Shown: piece after piece, positions 33,387 through 34,778 of the stretch
Layout: every line of letters begins with the position of its first letter
Numbering within the stretch: position 1 is the first letter of the stretch
DNA from: Collinsella sp.
Lineage (GTDB): Bacteria; Actinomycetota; Coriobacteriia; Coriobacteriales; Coriobacteriaceae
DNA: 34,778 bases
Assembly (NCBI GenBank): GCA_019413955.1
Contig: DXMX01000015.1
Location: 1 to 34,778, forward strand
Reading direction: 5' to 3'
Notes under the pieces: generated by a model
Database searches by the model: none
Told to the model about the DNA's origin: nothing
Seen by the model: only the letters and a program-made list of their open reading frames with translations
Translations under genes and position numbers: made by a program

Positions 33387-33968
33387 CTATACGAACCGAT
33401 CGGGATAGAGGGTCTTATAGCGAACCCAGGCATTATTGACACGAATCAGATACGCCTGCGTCTCGGGAAAGGTGATTGCATTGTGCAGCGACGTACTTTG
33501 CTGCGCCCATCCGTCGACATTGCCCATGCCGGCGTTATAGGCGGCAATAGCGCTATCCGTCGACCCGTTGAAATACGTTAAGAGATACGAGAGGTACGCA
33601 CAGCCAAACTCGATATTCGTAGCCGGATCGTTAAGGTTGTCGGCCGAATACTCCCCACCGTCGACAAGACCCTTGGCGATCATATCCTGGGCAGTCTCGG
33701 GCATCAGCTGCATCAATCCCTGAGCACCCTGATTCGACTCAGCCTCGGGATCCCAATTCGATTCCGACTTAATGACAGCGCACACCAGATACGGATCCAG
33801 ATTATGCGAAATACTCGATTGCTTTACATACGCCTCGTAGTCAATTGGATACAAAGGCTTAAAGAAGGCGGCAGGAGCATACGAGTAGACGAGCGAAATA
33901 AGGCCGAAGGCAAAAACGGCAGCCAGCGGTATAAGGCGATACCACGCAAAGAAACGTGTCTTAGGCAT
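33387..33968 (-). CDS. Membrane-anchored soluble lytic transglycosylase (SLT domain)
   Basis: Cleaves peptidoglycan glycan strands outside the membrane. The 193-aa protein has an N-terminal hydrophobic anchor (about residues 12-30) and then the SLT fold: catalytic E69 in VIKSESNWDP, QGAQGLMQLMPETA, NIEFGCAYLSYLL, and AIAAYNAGMGNVDGW. It lacks a LysM or other extra domain. The ATG at 33968 is chosen because AGGAGG lies at a proper distance; an ATG at 33974 is too close to it. It overlaps the coaE stop by 8 bp (ATGCCTAA), as in the pgk-tpiA junction, so it is coupled to coaE. Confidence 0.92.
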   Translation of the reverse strand: MPKTRFFAWYRLIPLAAVFAFGLISLVYSYAPAAFFKPLYPIDYEAYVKQSSISHNLDPYLVCAVIKSESNWDPEAESNQGAQGLMQLMPETAQDMIAKGLVDGGEYSADNLNDPATNIEFGCAYLSYLLTYFNGSTDSAIAAYNAGMGNVDGWAQQSTSLHNAITFPETQAYLIRVNNAWVRYKTLYPDRFV

Positions 33969-34602
33969 CGGCATCCTCCTGATTCGCAGTGTCTATAAAC
34001 CCATGGCATGCAAGCCATGAGTCAAGCTGCTCAAAGAGCGAATTATCGCCTGCGGCATTATCAATCACCGTTGTAGCGAGATTGCACAGCGCAGACTCAT
34101 CGGGCTGGCAAGCAGAACGGGCATCGAAATCAGATGGCTCCATGCCACGCTGAATAGCACGCTCGCGACGAACTGACAAAGGGGCGCTGATGACCAGAAT
34201 TTCATCAGCCAAGCCAAATGCATCCTCAAAACCAGTCGGAGCAGAAACCTCGACCACCGCAAAGGGATAACGGGGGGACGAAACCGTGCAGCAAACCGGA
34301 TCAAGAATCCTCAGTGACAGCTGCTCAATGAGAACGGGGTGCACAATGCCATTGAGCCTCGCGACCGCATCAGGAGAAACAAAAGCTCGAGAAGCGAGTA
34401 TGTTACGGCGAACGCCGCCCTCCTCGTCCAAAATATCCCAGCCAAATTCTTCCGCGAGGGCATTGACGATATCGGAGCCTGGCACATACAGTGATTTGGC
34501 AAGTTCGTCCAGATCGATGAGCATGGCGCCATGAGATTCGAGATAGCGGCAGGCAGTCGACTTACCCGAAGCAATATTGCCCAAGACAAAAACGGTAAAC
34601 AT
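33961..34602 (-). CDS. coaE: Dephospho-CoA kinase
   Basis: Last step of coenzyme A synthesis, phosphorylating the 3'-hydroxyl of dephospho-CoA. The 213-aa protein has the P-loop GNIASGKST near the N-terminus (residues 8-16) in place of the more usual GxxGSGKS. It has LIDLDELAKSLYVPG for substrate binding and the LNGIVHPVL segment. A lid-like region follows around ISAPLSVRRERAIQRG. The ATG at 34602 has AGGGAGG six bases upstream; the long hydrophobic extension upstream is not family-like. It begins the coaE-slt-uvrB unit and lies next to the strong terminator of the gene to the right. Confidence 0.9.
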   Translation of the reverse strand: MFTVFVLGNIASGKSTACRYLESHGAMLIDLDELAKSLYVPGSDIVNALAEEFGWDILDEEGGVRRNILASRAFVSPDAVARLNGIVHPVLIEQLSLRILDPVCCTVSSPRYPFAVVEVSAPTGFEDAFGLADEILVISAPLSVRRERAIQRGMEPSDFDARSACQPDESALCNLATTVIDNAAGDNSLFEQLDSWLACHGFIDTANQEDADA

Positions 34603-34630
34603 CAAGTCCTCCCTAACGCCAATGGGAGTT

Positions 34631-34661
34631 ATTATCGCGCAAATACAAAAGAAGGACTCAA
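34631..34661 (-). promoter_or_regulatory. Candidate promoter for coaE
   Basis: GATAAT (34636-34631, minus strand) lies 28 bp before coaE. TTGAGT lies 19 bases upstream of it, a somewhat long spacing. The surrounding sequence is AT-rich and free of genes. Confidence 0.35.
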
Positions 34662-34727
34662 AATACAGCCAAACAGTAAGACAAGCTAAAAGAAGGCGAG
34701 TTCTTGTATTACAGCTCTCTATAAAAC

Positions 34728-34760
34728 GCAAAAAGGGGGAGGCCGCGAGGCCTCCCCCTT
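34728..34760 (-). terminator. Strong rho-independent terminator of an off-window gene
   Basis: A perfect 12-bp stem (AAGGGGGAGGCC at 34733-34744 with GGCCTCCCCCTT at 34749-34760) has a 4-base loop and, on the minus strand, is followed by TTTTTGCG. It closes the gene to the right, of which at most the last few codons fall in 34761-34778. Confidence 0.88.
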
Positions 34761-34778
34761 CTCAGTTCGATGCGACGG

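Noticed and set aside
34761..34778. End of a further gene at the right edge
   Set aside because: A possible minus-strand stop is present but only a few codons fall in the window, too few to identify a gene.

Overview
The window looks like a chromosomal segment of a high-GC actinobacterium of the class Coriobacteriia, most likely Collinsella or a close relative. This rests on the actinobacterial-type order uvrC ... rapZ-whiA-gap-pgk-tpiA, the high-GC codon use, and gut-type sialic-acid catabolism beside an LTA-synthase-like gene. The genus is an inference. No rRNA, tRNA, CRISPR array, insertion sequence or phage gene was seen.

Layout. Positions 1-24713 are read almost entirely leftwards (minus strand). 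From right to left: uvrA; ybaK-murJ-uvrC as one tightly packed unit; a 365-bp regulatory gap; a ten-gene sialic-acid type operon; rapZ-whiA; gap; and pgk-tpiA-gpmI, with gpmI cut by the window edge. The ten operon genes are a solute-binding lipoprotein, an Opp-type permease, a permease-ATPase fusion, an ATPase, two tandem acetylxylan-esterase-family proteins, nanA, a ROK kinase (nanK-like) and nanE. Positions 24907-31029 are read rightwards: an LTA-synthase-like membrane phosphoglycerol transferase, an Mrp/NBP35 Fe-S carrier ATPase, a BaiN/HI0933-type flavoprotein and a COG2509-type FAD protein. From 31095 to the right end, genes run leftwards again: coaE, a lytic transglycosylase and uvrB. 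All three uvrABC excision-repair genes lie in this window.

How the genes work together. The transporter would import a sialic acid. One intact SGNH-unrelated alpha/beta-hydrolase esterase could remove O-acetyl groups. NanA would split Neu5Ac to ManNAc and pyruvate, NanK would phosphorylate ManNAc, and NanE would epimerise ManNAc-6-P to GlcNAc-6-P. No sialidase, nagA or nagB is present here. The lower-glycolysis genes gap, pgk, tpiA and gpmI follow downstream. The transporter architecture (binding protein, permease, permease-ATPase fusion, ATPase) matches what I recall for the Opp-family sialic-acid importer SatABCD, so sialic acid is a better substrate guess than peptides.

Most interesting points: (1) two long, elaborate inverted-repeat RNA-like elements flank the kinase gene (7485-7582, with a C(UUCG)G loop, and 8632-8740); (2) the second esterase paralogue has lost its nucleophile serine; (3) the operon sits between uvrC and rapZ, which are normally neighbours, and yvcK is absent between rapZ and whiA; (4) a perfect 9-bp dyad overlaps a candidate promoter for the nan operon; (5) there is a candidate SOS box before uvrA.
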